DNA of 64,000 bases from Streptomyces fungicidicus (GTDB taxonomy: Bacteria > Actinomycetota > Actinomycetes > Streptomycetales > Streptomycetaceae), in NCBI RefSeq assembly GCF_003665435.1, contig NZ_CP023407.1, positions 5,381,501 to 5,445,500 on the forward strand, read 5' to 3'. The notes under the pieces are model-generated. The model saw only the letters and a program-made list of their open reading frames with translations, ran no database searches and was not told the DNA's origin. Each line of letters opens with the position of its first letter. Position 1 is the first letter of the stretch. The position numbers and the translations under genes are program-made. This document shows positions 24,992 to 36,408 of the stretch, in pieces.

Positions 24992-26410
24992 TCAGATCTG
25001 CTCGGACGAGGCGAGCCGGCGCACGGCGGCCAGCGGTACGGGAAGCCACTCGGGCCGGTGCCGGGCCTCGTACACGACCTCGTAGACCGCCTTGTCTGTC
25101 TCGCACGCGCGCAGCAGCACCGGGTCGGTGCGCGGGTCCCGGCCGGCCGCCTCCGCGTAGCCGGAGCAGTACGCCGCCCGGCACCGCACGGCCCATTCCG
25201 GGTGCGGCCGGTCCGCCGAACGCGCCGCGTAGTCGAAGGACCGCAGCATGCCCGCCACGTCCCGCACGGCCGGCTGCGGCATCCGCCGCTCGGCCATCGG
25301 GCGGGCCGGCTCGCCCTCGAAGTCGATCAGCGACCACTCCCCGGCGGGCGAGCGCAGGCACTGTCCGAGGTGCAGATCGCCGTGCACCCGCTGGGCGGTC
25401 CAGGTGCGGCCCCCGGCGGCCAGGTCGTCCAGCGCCGTGAACGCCGAGCGCAGCCCCGGCGCGTACGGCCGCAGCGCGGGCACCGCGTGCACCGCCGCCT
25501 CCAGCCGCTCGCTCATCCCGTCGACCATGGAGCGCAGCTGGGGGTGGCCCAGGGTGACCGTCGGCAGCGCACGGGCCAGCGCGGTGTGCACCTCCGCGGT
25601 GGCCCGCCCGAGCGCGCGTGCCTCGGCGACGAAGTCCTCGCCCTTGGCCAGCTCCCGCAACGCCAGCTCCCAGCCGTCCGTCGCGCCCTGCACGAACGGC
25701 TGGAGCACCCCCAGGACGTACGGCTCGGCCTGGGGCGGCGGGCCGGGCGACTCGTCGGGGTCCGCGACCAGCCAGGCCGTCGGCGGCGGCACCCGGGGGC
25801 AGCCCTCGCGGGCCAGCGCCAGCGGCAGCTCCAGATCCGGGTTGATCCCGGGCACGACCCGGCGCAGCAGCTTCAGGATGAACGTATCTCCGTAGACGAC
25901 CGACGAATTCGACTGCTCGGCGGTCATCAGGCGCGGCACCAGGCCGGGCCGGATCTCCTGGCGCGGGTCCCGGTCGAAGCGGAGCCCGCCGATCCGGGCC
26001 CGGGTGCGCAGGGCCTCCAGGAGCAGTTCGGCGGGCCGGGTGTCGTGCAGGGCCTCGTAGACCGTCCGTCCGGCCAGCGGGCCCCGGGTGACATGACCGA
26101 TCAGCGCGGGCGCGAGCCGGGGCGGCAGCGCCTCGCGCACGCCTATGAGCAGCTGGTAGCAGTCGCCGGGCTGCTCCGGGCCGCCGTGGCCGGGCAGCAG
26201 CGGCTGATGTGCGCGCACCAGCAGGTGGTACAGGCCCAGCTTGGCCGTGGGCGGCAGCAGTTCGGTGGCCGCGACCAGGGTGAACCCGGTGACGGGGCGG
26301 CCCTTGCCGGCGAACCAGCGCTGCCGCGGCAGCCATTCCCTCAGCAGTGGATCCAGTGACGCAAGGAGGCCGGGCGGTGTCGTGACGGTGCGTGTGACGG
26401 CTTCCGACAT
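24992..26410 (-). CDS. mak: maltokinase
   Basis: 472 aa, also known as Pep2. It phosphorylates maltose with ATP to maltose-1-phosphate, the donor for GlgE. The N-terminal cap domain (LLREWLPRQRWFAGKGRPV, the family's hallmark) is followed by an aminoglycoside-phosphotransferase-like kinase fold. That fold has the catalytic loop RVHGDLHLGQCL and metal-binding SLIDFEGEPARP. ATG at 26410 has GGAGAGGACGCC upstream. It lies between treS (114 bp away) and glgB (33 bp), separate from treS, whereas in some actinobacteria treS and mak are fused. Confidence 0.95.
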   Translation of the reverse strand: MSEAVTRTVTTPPGLLASLDPLLREWLPRQRWFAGKGRPVTGFTLVAATELLPPTAKLGLYHLLVRAHQPLLPGHGGPEQPGDCYQLLIGVREALPPRLAPALIGHVTRGPLAGRTVYEALHDTRPAELLLEALRTRARIGGLRFDRDPRQEIRPGLVPRLMTAEQSNSSVVYGDTFILKLLRRVVPGINPDLELPLALAREGCPRVPPPTAWLVADPDESPGPPPQAEPYVLGVLQPFVQGATDGWELALRELAKGEDFVAEARALGRATAEVHTALARALPTVTLGHPQLRSMVDGMSERLEAAVHAVPALRPYAPGLRSAFTALDDLAAGGRTWTAQRVHGDLHLGQCLRSPAGEWSLIDFEGEPARPMAERRMPQPAVRDVAGMLRSFDYAARSADRPHPEWAVRCRAAYCSGYAEAAGRDPRTDPVLLRACETDKAVYEVVYEARHRPEWLPVPLAAVRRLASSEQI

Positions 26411-26524
26411 GGCGTCGCGTCCTCTCCCCTCTTACGGCGCGCCACGAGGGGGGCGCCGCCGGTGGGCGGGGTGTTACTCATGCGTGCCCCGGGCGGAGCG
26501 GGGGAAACCGCCCCGCCCCGGGTT

Positions 26525-28221
<1,697 letters not shown>

Positions 28222-28225
<4 letters not shown>

Positions 28226-30372
28226 GTGGTGGGTGACCCTCCGATCGGCGGGCTGGACGGTCGCAGGCCCCGGTCGTGCTCACCCGGGGGCCGGGCCCCG
28301 GACTCCCGGCCGACGACGAGCACATGCGCTCCCCCCGGCTCCAGGCGCACATAGTTGGACCTGCCCCATTGATAGGTCTGGCCGGTGAGCTCGTCGCGCA
28401 CCGGTACCGACTCGTGCCACTCCAGGCCGAGTTGCGGCATGTCCAACGAGACCGTCGCCTCCTGGGTGTGGTGGGGGTCGAGGTTGGCGACCACCAGAAC
28501 CGTGTTCGAACCCCGCCGCTTCGCGTACGCGATGACCTCCTCCTTGTCGGCGTGGTGGAAGTGCAGGTCGCGCAGTTGCCGCAGGGCCGGGTTCTCGCGC
28601 CGGATGGTGTTGAGGCGGGTGATGAGGGGGGCGAGGGTGCGGCCCTCGCGGGTGGCGGTGTCCCAGTCGCGGTGTCTGAGCTGGTATTTCTCGCTGTCGA
28701 GGTACTCCTCGCTGCCGTCGCGCAGGGGGGTGTTCTCGCAGAGTTCGTAGCCGCTGTAGATGCCCCAGGTGGGGGAGAGGGTGGCGGCGAGGACGGCGCG
28801 GACCTCGAAGGCGGGCCGGCCGCCGTGCTGGAGGTAGGCGTGCAGGATGTCGGGGGTGTTGGCGAAGAAGTTGGGCCGCATGTAGGAGGCGGCGTCCCCG
28901 GAGAGTTCGGTGAGGTACTCCGTCAGTTCCCGCTTGGTGTTGCGCCAGGTGAAGTAGGTGTAGGACTGCTGGAAGCCGATCTGGGCCAGGGTGTGCATCA
29001 TCGCGGGGCGGGTGAACGCCTCGGCGAGGAAGATCACGTCGGGGTCGGTGCGGTTGACCTCGCCGATCACGCGTTCCCAGAAGAGCACGGGTTTGGTGTG
29101 GGGGTTGTCGACGCGGAAGATCCGCACGCCGGTGCCCATCCAGTGCCGCAGGACCCGGACGGTCTCGGCGACCAGGCCGTCGAGGTCGGCGTCGAAGGCG
29201 ACGGGGTAGATGTCCTGGTACTTCTTGGGCGGGTTCTCGGCGTGGGCGATGGAGCCGTCGGGGCGGTGGTGGAACCACTCGGGGTGCTTGTGCACCCAGG
29301 GGTGGTCCGGGGAGCACTGCAGGGCGAAGTCCAGGGCCACCTCCAGGCCGAGTTCGCCGGCCCGGCGCACGAAGCGGGTGAAGTCCTCCAGGGTGCCCAG
29401 CCGGGGGTGGACGGCGTCGTGGCCGCCCTCGGGGGAGCCGATCGCCCAGGGCACGCCGACGTCGTCGGGGCCGGCGTCCAGGGTGTTGTTGGGTCCCTTG
29501 CGGAAGGTGGTGCCGATGGGGTGGATCGGCGGGAGGTAGACCACGTCGAAGCCCATCGCCGCGATCGCCGGGAGGCGGCGGGCGGCGGTGTCGAAGGTGC
29601 CGTGGGGCTGGGCGGGGGTGCCCTCGGAGCGGGGGAAGAACTCGTACCAGGCGCCGTACAGGGCACGCTCGCGTTCCACCAGCAGCGGCAGCGGGTCACT
29701 GCTGGTGACCAGCTCCCGCAGCGGATGCCGGGCCAGCACCGCGTCCACCTCCGGCGTCAACGCCCCCGCCAGCCGGGTGGCCGCCGGACGGCGTTCGTCG
29801 CGCAGGGCGTCCACGGCGGCGAGGAGCACGCCCCTGGGCCCGGAGCCGGGCACGTGGGCCGCCGCCCGCTCGTACAGCCGGGCGCCCTCCTCCAGCATGA
29901 GCTCGGTGTCCATGCCCGCCGGGACCTTGATCTGCGCGTGGTGCCGCCAGGTGGTGACCGGATCACCCCACGCCTCCACCGTGTACGTCCACGGGCCGGG
30001 CTCCCCGGCGGTGACGGTCGCCCCCCACCTGTCCGTGCCCGGCGCCAGCTCCCGCATCGGCGTGAACGGTCCCGGGCGTCCCTCCGGATCTCTCAGCACC
30101 ACGTTGGCGGCCACCGCGTCGTGCCCCTCCCGGAACACCGTGGCGGAGATCTCGAACGACTCCCCGGTCACGGCCTTGGCGGGCCGGCGCCCCTGCCGGA
30201 CCAGCGGCCGGACGTCCAGGACCGGGATGCGCCCCACGGAGGTGGCCGGGTCCGTGGCCGGTGGCGGGGGACCGGTGTCGGCGGGGCGGTCGGGAGGGGA
30301 TCCGGAGCCGTGATCCACGGGCGTCCGGGCGCCGGGCGTCGGGGGGGATGGCGAGTGGTGCTTGGCGGGCAT
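28222..30372 (-). CDS. glgE: alpha-1,4-glucan:maltose-1-phosphate maltosyltransferase
   Basis: 716 aa from ATG 30372 (AGGAGCGGTC upstream). GH13 subfamily 3 enzyme that transfers maltosyl units from maltose-1-phosphate to linear alpha-1,4-glucan. A 45-residue Pro/His/Asp-rich N-terminal extension precedes the beta-rich N domain. The four-helix S insert begins with MLEEGARLYERAAAHVPGS. The barrel carries WYEFFPRSEG, VYLPPIHPIG, nucleophile D422 in RIFRVDNPHTKP and acid/base E451 in IFLAEAFTRP; the 29-residue spacing equals D394/E423 of S. coelicolor GlgEI. First gene of the operon, and the target of GlgE inhibitors in mycobacteria. Confidence 0.97.
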
Positions 30373-30499
30373 GACCGCTCCTGTCCGCGTCAACGTGGGT
30401 GGGCGGATGACTGTGGGGAGGTGGGTCCTGCGTGGTGTTGTTGAGGGTTACCCGCAGGAGCCTTCCCACACTGTTCGGGTGGGCAATCCGGCACTTTGT

Positions 30500-30528
30500 T
30501 AACTACTCACGCGTATGTCGACACACAA
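30500..30528 (-). promoter_or_regulatory. candidate promoter of the glgE operon
   Basis: Minus strand TTGTGT (30528-30523), 17-bp spacer, TAGTTA (30505-30500). It lies about 130 bp before glgE in a locally AT-rich patch, which is unusual in this genome. The -10 deviates from TAGRRT at its last bases, so an alternative sigma factor is possible. Confidence 0.45.
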
Positions 30529-31220
30529 GACCGGCCCCTTCCGGAGCGGGCCGGACCGGTCGCCGGTGGGCCCGCTCCCACGGCTGCCGGGGCCGTCCCG
30601 GACGGCCGGCGCCCGCCGTCTCGCGGGGCCCGTGCCACGCGCGGGGAACCCGGAGCGGCCGCCGCGGCGGACCACGCCCGCGCCCGCTCGCCCCTCCGCC
30701 CGCCGCGCCCGCTGAACAGCGGGTTCGCCACTCGCGCCGGGGCCGGCCGCCGGCGCCAGGCGCGGTACGGCGCCGCCGCGCCCGCCGGGCTCGGGCGGCG
30801 CGAGGGCGTGCCCGCGCGGGTGCCCCGCGCGATGCCGCCCGCGGTGGGGAGCGAGGTGACCGGGACACCTGGAGTGAAGGGGCCGGGGGCGGAACCGGAG
30901 GCGGAAAAGGCCGGTTTCTTGTCCTGCCGCGCGGCGGCGCGAGCCCCGCGGGTGACACCGGGGACGGCGGAGGCGCGAGCGGCGGCTCCCCGGCCGTTGC
31001 CGCCGACATGTGCGCGGCGGCCTCGCACGCGGGGTGAAGCGTGACAAGGGCGCCCATGGGGGTGGAATCAGCCATATCCGTCATGGTGTGAATCGTTTGG
31101 GCAGGGGCACGGAGGTACCCGTGTCCCCCGGCTTCCCGCGCGGACCGTGTCCGCGCCGGTACTGTCGGCAGCGATGCCCGGACGCACACCGCGTCTCCGA
31201 CGAACGCGCCGAGGTGGCTT
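30529..31220. other. gene-free, very GC-rich divergent region glgE/glgP
   Basis: About 690 bp between the glgE promoter and glgP. Overlapping open frames exist on both strands, but all translate to Arg/Ala/Pro/Gly low-complexity sequence without ribosome sites. I regard them as composition artefacts. A hairpin-like GACCGGCCC...GGGCCGG lies near 30529-30560. The right part must contain the glgP promoter, which I could not pinpoint. Confidence 0.5.
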
Positions 31221-33836
31221 GTGAAGGCGATCCGTCGATTCACCGTCCGACCCGTGCTCCCCGAACCCCTCCGGCCCCTGAGCGACCTGGCCCGCAATCT
31301 GCGCTGGTCCTGGCACGCCGGGACCCGTGACCTGTTCCGCTCCGTCGACCCCGAACGCTGGGCCGCCGCCGGCGGCGACCCCGTACGGCTGCTGGGCAGT
31401 GTGGCGGCCGCGCGGCTCACCGAGCTGGCCGCAGACCGTGACTTCCTGGACCGCCTCGGCGCGGCCGCGGCCGATCTGGACGCCTATATGACCGGCGAGC
31501 GCTGGTACCAGGCGCAGACCGACCGGCTGCCCGCCGCCGTCGCCTACTTCTCCCCGGAGTTCGGCATCACGGCCGCCCTGCCGCAGTACTCCGGTGGACT
31601 CGGCATCCTCGCCGGCGACCATCTCAAGGCCGCCAGCGACCTCGGCGTCCCGCTCGTCGGCGTCGGCCTGCTCTACCGGCACGGCTACTTCCGCCAGACC
31701 CTGTCCCGGGACGGCTGGCAGCAGGAGCACTACCCCGTCCTCGACCCCAACGAGCTGCCCCTCGACCAGCTCAAGGAGGCCGACGGCACCGCCGCCCAGG
31801 TCGCCCTCGCCCTGCCCGGCGGCCGCTCGCTGCGCGCCCGGATCTGGCTGGCCCAGGTCGGCAGGGTCCCGCTGCTCCTGCTGGACTCCGACATCGAGGA
31901 GAACGACCTCGGCGAACGCGGCGTCACCGACCGCCTCTACGGCGGCGGCAGCGAGCACCGGCTGCTCCAGGAGATGCTGCTGGGCATAGGAGGGGTCCGC
32001 GCGGTGCGCGCGTACTGCGCGCTGACCGGGCACCCCGAGCCCGAGGTGTTCCATACCAACGAGGGGCACGCCGGGTTCCTCGGCCTGGAACGGATCGCCG
32101 AACTGCGCGCCGAGGGGCTGGACTTCGACGCGGCCCTGGAGGCGGTCCGGGCGGGGACCGTGTTCACCACCCACACCCCCGTCCCGGCCGGCATCGACCG
32201 CTTCGACCGCGAACTGGTCGCCCGGCACTTCGGCCCGCAGGCCGAGCTGCCGGACCTGGAGGTCGACCGGATCCTCCGGCTCGGCATGGAGACCTACCCC
32301 GGCGGCGAGCCCAACCTGTTCAACATGGCCGTGATGGGCCTGCGGCTGGCCCAGCGCGCCAACGGCGTCTCCCTGCTGCACGGCAACGTCAGCCGGGAGA
32401 TGTTCGCCGGGCTCTGGCCCGGGTTCGACGCCGAGGAGGTGCCCATCACCTCCGTCACCAACGGGGTGCACGCGCCCACCTGGGTCGCCCCCGAGGTGTA
32501 CCGGCTCGGCGCCCGGCAGATCGGCGCCGAGCGCGCCGAGGAGGCGCTGAGCGTCGGCGACTCCGACCGCTGGGACTCCGTCGCCGACATCGCCGACCAG
32601 GACATCTGGGAGCTGCGCCGGTCGCTGCGCGAGCTGCTGGTGCTGGAGGTGCGGGAGCGGCTGCGGGCGTCCTGGCGGCAGCGCGGCGCGGGGACGGCGG
32701 AACTCGGCTGGATCGACGGGGTGCTCGACCCGGACGTGCTGACCATCGGCTTCGCCCGGCGCGTCCCGTCGTACAAGCGGCTGACGCTGATGCTGCGCGA
32801 CCGGGACCGGCTGATGAACCTGCTGCTGCATCCCGAGCGGCCGGTGCAGTTCGTGATCGCGGGCAAGGCGCACCCGGCGGACGACGGCGGCAAGCGGCTC
32901 ATCCAGGAACTGGTCCGCTTCGCCGACGACCCGCGGGTGCGGCACCGGATCGTGTTCCTGCCCGACTACGGCATGGCGATGGCGCAGAAGCTCTACCCCG
33001 GCTGCGACATCTGGCTGAACAACCCGCTCCGGCCGCTGGAGGCGTGCGGCACCAGCGGGATGAAGGCCGCGCTCAACGGCTGTCTCAACCTGTCCGTGCT
33101 GGACGGCTGGTGGGACGAGTGGTTCCAGCCCGACTTCGGTTGGGCCATCCCCACGGCGGACGGCGCGGGGACGGACCCGGACCGGCGCGACGACATAGAG
33201 GCCGCGGCGCTGTACGACCTGCTGGAGCAGCGGATCACGCCGTCCTTCTACGAGCGCGGGCGCGGCGGGCTGCCGGACCGGTGGATCGAGATGGTGCGGC
33301 GGACGCTGAGTCTGCTCGGGCCGAAGGTGCTGGCCGGACGGATGGTCCGGGAGTACGTCGAGCGGCTGTACGCGCCCGCCGCCCGCGCCCACCGGGCGAT
33401 GGACCCGGACTCGGCGCGGGCGCTCGCCGCGTGGAAGGCGCGGGTGCGCTCCGCCTGGCACGGCGTGACCGTCGACCACGTCGAGACGTCCGTGACGGCC
33501 GCCACCGCGGAGCTCGGCACCACGCTGGGGCTGCGGGTGCGGGTGGGGCTCGGTGACCTCGGCCCCGACGACGTCGAGGTGCAGGCGGTGTCGGGACGGG
33601 TCGACGAGGAGGACCGCCTCACCGACGCGGCGGCGGTGCCGCTGAAACCGGTGGGGTCGCCGGATGCGGAGGGGCGGTGGATGTACGAGGGGCCGCTGTC
33701 GCTGGACCGTACGGGGCCCTTCGGGTACACGGTGCGGATCCTGCCCGGGCACCGTCTGCTGGCGTCGGGGGCGGAGCTGGGGCTGCTGGCGGTGCCGTCG
33801 GAGGACCTGGCGGGGGCGGGGCTGCTGATGCGGTGA
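31221..33836 (+). CDS. glgP: alpha-glucan (glycogen) phosphorylase
   Basis: 871 aa, GTG start. It phosphorolyses alpha-1,4-glucan to glucose-1-phosphate. It is of the Thermotoga/archaeal-like GlgP class with N-terminal DUF3417: IRRFTVRPVLPEPLRPLSDLARNLRWSWHAGTRDLF. Motifs are YFSPEFGITAALPQYSGGLGILAGDHLKAASDLGVP, VFHTNEGHAGFLGLER, FTTHTPVPAGIDRF and the pyridoxal-phosphate region EACGTSGMKAALNGCLNLSVLDGWWDEW with the PLP-binding Lys. Divergent from the glgE operon, so synthesis and breakdown of alpha-glucan are set back to back. Confidence 0.95.
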   Translation: MKAIRRFTVRPVLPEPLRPLSDLARNLRWSWHAGTRDLFRSVDPERWAAAGGDPVRLLGSVAAARLTELAADRDFLDRLGAAAADLDAYMTGERWYQAQTDRLPAAVAYFSPEFGITAALPQYSGGLGILAGDHLKAASDLGVPLVGVGLLYRHGYFRQTLSRDGWQQEHYPVLDPNELPLDQLKEADGTAAQVALALPGGRSLRARIWLAQVGRVPLLLLDSDIEENDLGERGVTDRLYGGGSEHRLLQEMLLGIGGVRAVRAYCALTGHPEPEVFHTNEGHAGFLGLERIAELRAEGLDFDAALEAVRAGTVFTTHTPVPAGIDRFDRELVARHFGPQAELPDLEVDRILRLGMETYPGGEPNLFNMAVMGLRLAQRANGVSLLHGNVSREMFAGLWPGFDAEEVPITSVTNGVHAPTWVAPEVYRLGARQIGAERAEEALSVGDSDRWDSVADIADQDIWELRRSLRELLVLEVRERLRASWRQRGAGTAELGWIDGVLDPDVLTIGFARRVPSYKRLTLMLRDRDRLMNLLLHPERPVQFVIAGKAHPADDGGKRLIQELVRFADDPRVRHRIVFLPDYGMAMAQKLYPGCDIWLNNPLRPLEACGTSGMKAALNGCLNLSVLDGWWDEWFQPDFGWAIPTADGAGTDPDRRDDIEAAALYDLLEQRITPSFYERGRGGLPDRWIEMVRRTLSLLGPKVLAGRMVREYVERLYAPAARAHRAMDPDSARALAAWKARVRSAWHGVTVDHVETSVTAATAELGTTLGLRVRVGLGDLGPDDVEVQAVSGRVDEEDRLTDAAAVPLKPVGSPDAEGRWMYEGPLSLDRTGPFGYTVRILPGHRLLASGAELGLLAVPSEDLAGAGLLMR

Positions 33837-33860
33837 GAGGAGGGTGCCGGGGCGGGGGGC

Positions 33861-34382
33861 TCAGTACTCGTCGAGGCCCCGGGTGGCGAGGCGGCGCAGG
33901 ACCTTGCCGCAGCGGCGGGCGTAGGCCTGCTGGAGGCCCCGGGTGGCGGGGCCGCCCGCGCGGGAGTACCAGCGGGCGGGCCTGCTGAACGCCTCGACGG
34001 TCAGCCACACCGTCCCGTCACCCGTGCGGTCCACCACGAAGGACTCCTCGCCGCTCTCCGGGTGGCCGGCCAGGGTGCCGTACGCCCAGCCGGCCCTGCG
34101 GTGCTCCTCCACCGTCCAGACCACCCGGCAGGGCGCCCGGACGACGCCGGCGAGGGTGATCGTGACGTCGACGTCCGGGGCCGCGCGGTCGGCGGCGGTC
34201 TCGACGCCGACCCCCAGCTCCCGGTGCAGTTCCCAGCCGAGCAGCGCTTCGGCGGCCTGCCGGAAGACCGCCTCGCCCTCGCCGAGGCGGGTGCGCACGC
34301 GCATCGGGTGGAAGCCGGGAGGGCAGAAGCCCGGCTCACGGGTCGCGCCGACGTGGTCGTAGGTGAAGTCCGCCGAAGACAT
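33861..34382 (-). CDS. DUF1990 family protein
   Basis: 173 aa from ATG 34382. Recognisable by DFTYDHVGATREPGFCPPGFHPMRVRTRLGEGEAVFRQAAEALLGWELHRELGV and the C-terminal pattern GHPESGEESFVVDRTGDGTVWLTVEAFSRPARWYSRAGGPATRGLQQAYARRC, both diagnostic for DUF1990. Small cytoplasmic alpha/beta protein with a START-like look; biochemical role unknown. Convergent with glgP (24 bp between stops), apparently monocistronic. Confidence 0.85.
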   Translation of the reverse strand: MSSADFTYDHVGATREPGFCPPGFHPMRVRTRLGEGEAVFRQAAEALLGWELHRELGVGVETAADRAAPDVDVTITLAGVVRAPCRVVWTVEEHRRAGWAYGTLAGHPESGEESFVVDRTGDGTVWLTVEAFSRPARWYSRAGGPATRGLQQAYARRCGKVLRRLATRGLDEY

Positions 34383-34422
34383 GGGACCCAAGACTAGGGG
34401 GCCCGGAGCTCGGGGGACGTGT

Positions 34423-34466
34423 CCGGGGCGGTGCCCGGCGCGCTTCCGCGCCCGGCACCGCCCCGG
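34423..34466 (-). terminator. 20-bp perfect hairpin after M4 protease gene
   Basis: CCGGGGCGGTGCCCGGCGCG pairs without a mismatch with its complement across a CTTC tetraloop. It lies 14 bp beyond the protease stop on the minus strand. No T-tract, as is common in Streptomyces. Confidence 0.75.
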
Positions 34467-34479
34467 TCCGGGGGACGGA

Positions 34480-36135
34480 TCAGCTGACGTTGATGGCGGT
34501 CCAGGCCGCCGCGACCGTCTTGTACTCGGTGCTGGTGGAGCCGTACAGCGCCGACGCCGCGTTCAGGGTGCCCGTACGGGCCGCCTTGTAGTTGGTCGTG
34601 GACGTGAAGTACGTGGTCAGCGCCTTGTACCAGATCTGCAGCGCCTTGGCGCGGCCGATGCCGGTGACGGTGGAGCCGTTGTACGTCGGCGAGTTGTAGG
34701 ACACGCCGTTGATGGTCTTGGAGCCGCTGCCCTCGGCCAGCAGGTAGAAGAAGTGGTTCGCCGGGCCCGAGGAGTAGTGCACGTCGACCGAACCGAGGCC
34801 GGCGGACCAGTAGTCCTTCGAGGCGCCGTCCTTGCTCGGCTTGTCCATGTAGCGCAGCGGGGTGCCGTCGCCGTTGATGTTGATCTTCTCGCCGATGAGG
34901 TAGTCACCGGCGTCGGAGGAGTTGGCCGCGTAGAACTCCGCGCCCGTGCCGAAGATGTCGCTGGTCGCCTCGTTCAGGCCGCCGGACTCGCCGCTGTAGT
35001 TGAGGCCCGCGGTGTTGGAGGTGACGCCGTGGCTCATCTCGTGGCCGGCCACGTCCAGCGAGGTCAGCGGGTGGGTGTTGCCCGAGCCGTCGCCGTAGGT
35101 CATGCAGAAGCAGCTGTCGGACCAGAAGGCGTTGACGTAGGAGCTGCCGTAGTGGACCCGGGAGTAGGCCGCCGCGCCGTTGTTCTTGATGCCGTTGCGG
35201 CCGAAGGTGTTCTTGTAGAAGTCCCAGGTCACCTGGGCGCCGTAGGCGGCGTCCACGGCCGCGGTCTGGTCGGTGGAGGAGCTGGAGGCGGTGCCGGTGC
35301 CCCAGGTGTCGTCCGCGTCGGTGAACAGGGTGCCGGTGCCGGAGGTGCCGCGCGCCAGGTTGTAGGTCTTGTGACCGCCGCGGGCGGTGTCGTACAGCTG
35401 GTACGTCGTCCCCGACTTGTAGGTGCCGAGGGTGACCGTGCCCGAGTAGAGGCCCTTGCCGGTGCCGGTGTGCACGCCCTGCCACTCGTGCAGCTTCTCG
35501 CCGGTGGCGGCGTCGGTGATCACGTGCAGCTCGTTGGGGGTGCCGTCCTCCTGGAGCCCCCCGACGACGGTCTCGTAGGCCAGGACGGGCTTGCCGTCGG
35601 CGGCCCAGACCACCTTGCGGGGCGCGGAGTCCGCCTCGGTCTTCTCCGACCCGGCCGCCTTCGCGGCGGCGAGCGCCTGCTTCTCCGCCTTGCCCGCGGC
35701 GATCCCCGGCTTCAAGGAGGACAGCTTGACGGCCGTCCTGACGGCCTTGGTCACGCTTCTGGCCCCGCCGGAGGCCGGCTCGTGCACGACCAGGTCGCCG
35801 CCGAGTACGGGCAGCCCGTCGTAGGTGCGCTCGTAGCGGGTGTGGACCGTGCCGTCGGCGTCCTTCACGACGTCCTTGACGACCAGCTTCTCCTTGGCGC
35901 CGAGACCTATCTCGCCGGCGGTCTCGGCGGCCGACGCCTGCTGCTCCTGGATGAGGGAGGTGCGGGCGGCGGCGGACAGAAGCACCGGGGCCCCGGCCAG
36001 GGCCGGCTTGCCGGCGGGCGCGGAGTCGGCGGCTGCGGTACCGGTGGTCAGACCGGTGGCGAGCAGGGCTCCGGCCGCGACGGTGGTGGCGATGGCCAGA
36101 GCGGTGCGCTGGTGACGCGCGTAGAGGGGGGTCAC
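34480..36135 (-). CDS. secreted M4 (thermolysin-type) neutral metalloprotease
   Basis: 551 aa from GTG 36135 (GAGGAG five bases upstream). Signal peptide of about 35 residues (ALAIATTVAAGALLATGLTTGTAAA), then an FTP/PepSY propeptide (about 40-215), which acts as chaperone and inhibitor until cleaved. The catalytic domain (about 220-551) has the zinc site HEMSHGVTSNTAGLNYSGESGGLNEATSD, i.e. HExxH plus the downstream Glu ligand. The substrate-side His lies in VDVHYSSGPANHFFY. No C-terminal accessory domain. Paralogue of the next gene; both are on the minus strand with a terminator between them, so they are separately transcribed. Confidence 0.95.
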   Translation of the reverse strand: MTPLYARHQRTALAIATTVAAGALLATGLTTGTAAADSAPAGKPALAGAPVLLSAAARTSLIQEQQASAAETAGEIGLGAKEKLVVKDVVKDADGTVHTRYERTYDGLPVLGGDLVVHEPASGGARSVTKAVRTAVKLSSLKPGIAAGKAEKQALAAAKAAGSEKTEADSAPRKVVWAADGKPVLAYETVVGGLQEDGTPNELHVITDAATGEKLHEWQGVHTGTGKGLYSGTVTLGTYKSGTTYQLYDTARGGHKTYNLARGTSGTGTLFTDADDTWGTGTASSSSTDQTAAVDAAYGAQVTWDFYKNTFGRNGIKNNGAAAYSRVHYGSSYVNAFWSDSCFCMTYGDGSGNTHPLTSLDVAGHEMSHGVTSNTAGLNYSGESGGLNEATSDIFGTGAEFYAANSSDAGDYLIGEKININGDGTPLRYMDKPSKDGASKDYWSAGLGSVDVHYSSGPANHFFYLLAEGSGSKTINGVSYNSPTYNGSTVTGIGRAKALQIWYKALTTYFTSTTNYKAARTGTLNAASALYGSTSTEYKTVAAAWTAINVS

Positions 36136-36346
36136 TCGAGCTCCTCGTGTCAAGTGGGGGTGTCCGGACGGTTGGGGGCCGGCCGGGGGTGGTGCGCCGA
36201 GCGAGGGAAGAGTGACACCCAGGGCGCGTACATGTCAGGAGGGTCGAATGATGTTGGCCGAAAACAGTCGGCGAGATGAACGTTGCGTGCGTGTGAACCG
36301 GCCTGACCTGTGTAAAAGCGCAACCGCCGGTGTGTATGGGCTCGGC

Positions 36347-36393
36347 AAAAAAGCGGCGTCGCCCCGGGCGGTGTGAACCACCCGGGGCGACGC
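36347..36393 (-). terminator. intrinsic terminator of the second M4 protease gene
   Basis: On the minus strand a 13-bp perfect stem (GCGTCGCCCCGGG / CCCGGGGCGACGC, 36356-36393) is followed closely by TTTTTT. One of the few hairpins here with a true T-tract. Confidence 0.88.
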
Positions 36394-36408
36394 TCTGACC
36401 ACGGCTGT

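Noticed and set aside
30496..31044. Overlapping 170-180 codon frames on both strands in the glgE/glgP gap
   Set aside because: Low-complexity Arg/Ala/Gly/Pro translations, several frames equally open, no ribosome site and no recognisable motif.
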